From NCBI GenBank assembly GCA_937902455.1, contig CALELI010000031.1, forward strand, positions 1 through 5,739: a stretch of 5,739 nucleotides of DNA, written 5' to 3'. The DNA is from an uncultured Prevotellaceae bacterium (GTDB taxonomy: Bacteria > Bacteroidota > Bacteroidia > Bacteroidales > Bacteroidaceae). Shown here piece by piece: positions 5,192 to 5,739 of the stretch (its first letter is position 1; each line of letters starts with the position of its first letter). A program made the translations under genes and the position numbers. The notes below the pieces were generated by a model. That model made no database searches. It was given only the letters and a program-made list of their open reading frames with translations, and was not told the DNA's origin.

Positions 5192-5739
5192 ATGAATATT
5201 TTTTTAATAGCCTTCGCCTTAATTATATTATGGTGTATCTTCCTCGATAAACTCTCTGCGAGGATAGGACTTCCGTCCCTGCTGCTGTTCATTTTATTTG
5301 GTATGCTGAATGGATGGATCGACAATGACTTCACAATCGAGGACCAGAAATTTGTCAGCAACATCTGCACTTTCGCCCTGGTTTTCATCATGTTCTATGG
5401 CGGTTTCGGCACGAACTGGAAGACGGCACGTCCCGTGGTCGTTGAATCGGGAATACTGGCAACGATAGGAGTGTTCCTCACGGCCGGACTCGTGGGGGCC
5501 TTCTGCTATTATGTCCTTCACTGGGGACTGGCAGAGAGCTTCCTGATGGGAGCCGTCATCAGTTCCACGGATGCAGCCACCGTGTTCTCCATCCTTCGTT
5601 CGAGGAATCTTGCCCTGAAACATAACACAGCCCCTGTACTCGAGATAGAGAGCGGCTCGAACGACCCGTGTTCCTACATGATGACAGCCGTGATGCTGTC
5701 GGTGCTTCAGGGAACCGCAACAGGAGGACAGGGAATCTG
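5192..5739 (+). CDS. nhaP2: K+/H+ antiporter, NhaP2/CvrA type (3' end outside window)
   Basis: This is the N-terminal 182 residues of a CPA1-family cation/proton antiporter in the inner membrane; the frame is open at the window edge. Hydrophobic helices lie near 2-17, 28-43, 57-71, 86-109, 115-134 and 160-174. The family signatures are AVISSTDAATVFSILR (121-136, Asp127) and LEIESGSNDP (150-159, with Glu153, Asn157 and Asp158), which match the ion-binding and transport motifs of E. coli NhaP2 (CvrA) closely. Full-length relatives carry about 12 helices and a cytosolic RCK_C/TrkA-C regulatory part, which would lie outside the window, so it is not proven here. One point seen: FYGGFGTNW (68-76) has Tyr where, as I recall it, the E. 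coli protein has Asp (LLDGG); this may be the usual form in Bacteroidota. The ATG at 5192 fits the promoter upstream and begins the first helix. Symbol by similarity only. Confidence 0.9.
   Translation, partial: MNIFLIAFALIILWCIFLDKLSARIGLPSLLLFILFGMLNGWIDNDFTIEDQKFVSNICTFALVFIMFYGGFGTNWKTARPVVVESGILATIGVFLTAGLVGAFCYYVLHWGLAESFLMGAVISSTDAATVFSILRSRNLALKHNTAPVLEIESGSNDPCSYMMTAVMLSVLQGTATGGQGI

Noticed and set aside
5294..5623. 109-codon minus-strand frame opposite the antiporter
   Set aside because: It overlaps the conserved STDAA and ESGSNDP coding region, has charged low-complexity sequence and no family features.

Overview
The window reads as a piece of a Bacteroidota chromosome, most likely a Prevotella-like (Bacteroidales) genome. 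Three things point there. Both promoters I can read fit the Bacteroidota pattern (TTTG, 19-nt spacer, TAnnTTTG). No gene start has a purine-rich Shine-Dalgarno sequence. The proteins are of Bacteroidales type: a eukaryote-like glycogen branching enzyme, a YhcH-family protein, an exported MORN-repeat protein and a CvrA/NhaP2-type antiporter. Coding DNA is fairly GC-rich, while the gaps are very AT-rich.

Layout from left to right. Positions 1-72 hold degenerate 7-nt tandem repeats that run into the start of a + strand gene (61-1248) for a five-helix membrane protein of unknown function with a helical, TPR-like C-terminal half. It meets glgB (1252-3255, - strand) tail to tail with 3 bp between the stop codons. 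A 243-bp AT-rich gap (3256-3498) carries two arrays of one heptamer, (ATGAATT)n, in opposite orientations at its two ends, with a 9-bp-arm dyad between them. Next come a YhcH/YjgK/YiaL (DUF386) cupin-like protein (3499-3942, -) and an exported MORN-repeat protein (3961-5124, -). These lie 18 bp apart and are probably one transcript, MORN gene first. A 67- to 100-bp gap, depending on the MORN start used, separates them from a divergent + strand gene (5192 to beyond the window end) for a K+/H+ antiporter, cut by the window edge.

The genes do not form one obvious pathway. GlgB makes the alpha-1,6 branches of storage glycogen. The YhcH family is linked elsewhere to sugar or sialic-acid handling, but no sialate genes are visible here. 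The antiporter is for ion and pH homeostasis. I see no defence system, mobile element, CRISPR array or RNA gene. The most interesting structure is in the non-coding DNA: a symmetric divergent promoter in which two copies of the palindrome TTTGCAAA each serve both strands, and heptamer arrays at gene borders, one of which supplies the start codon of the first gene.
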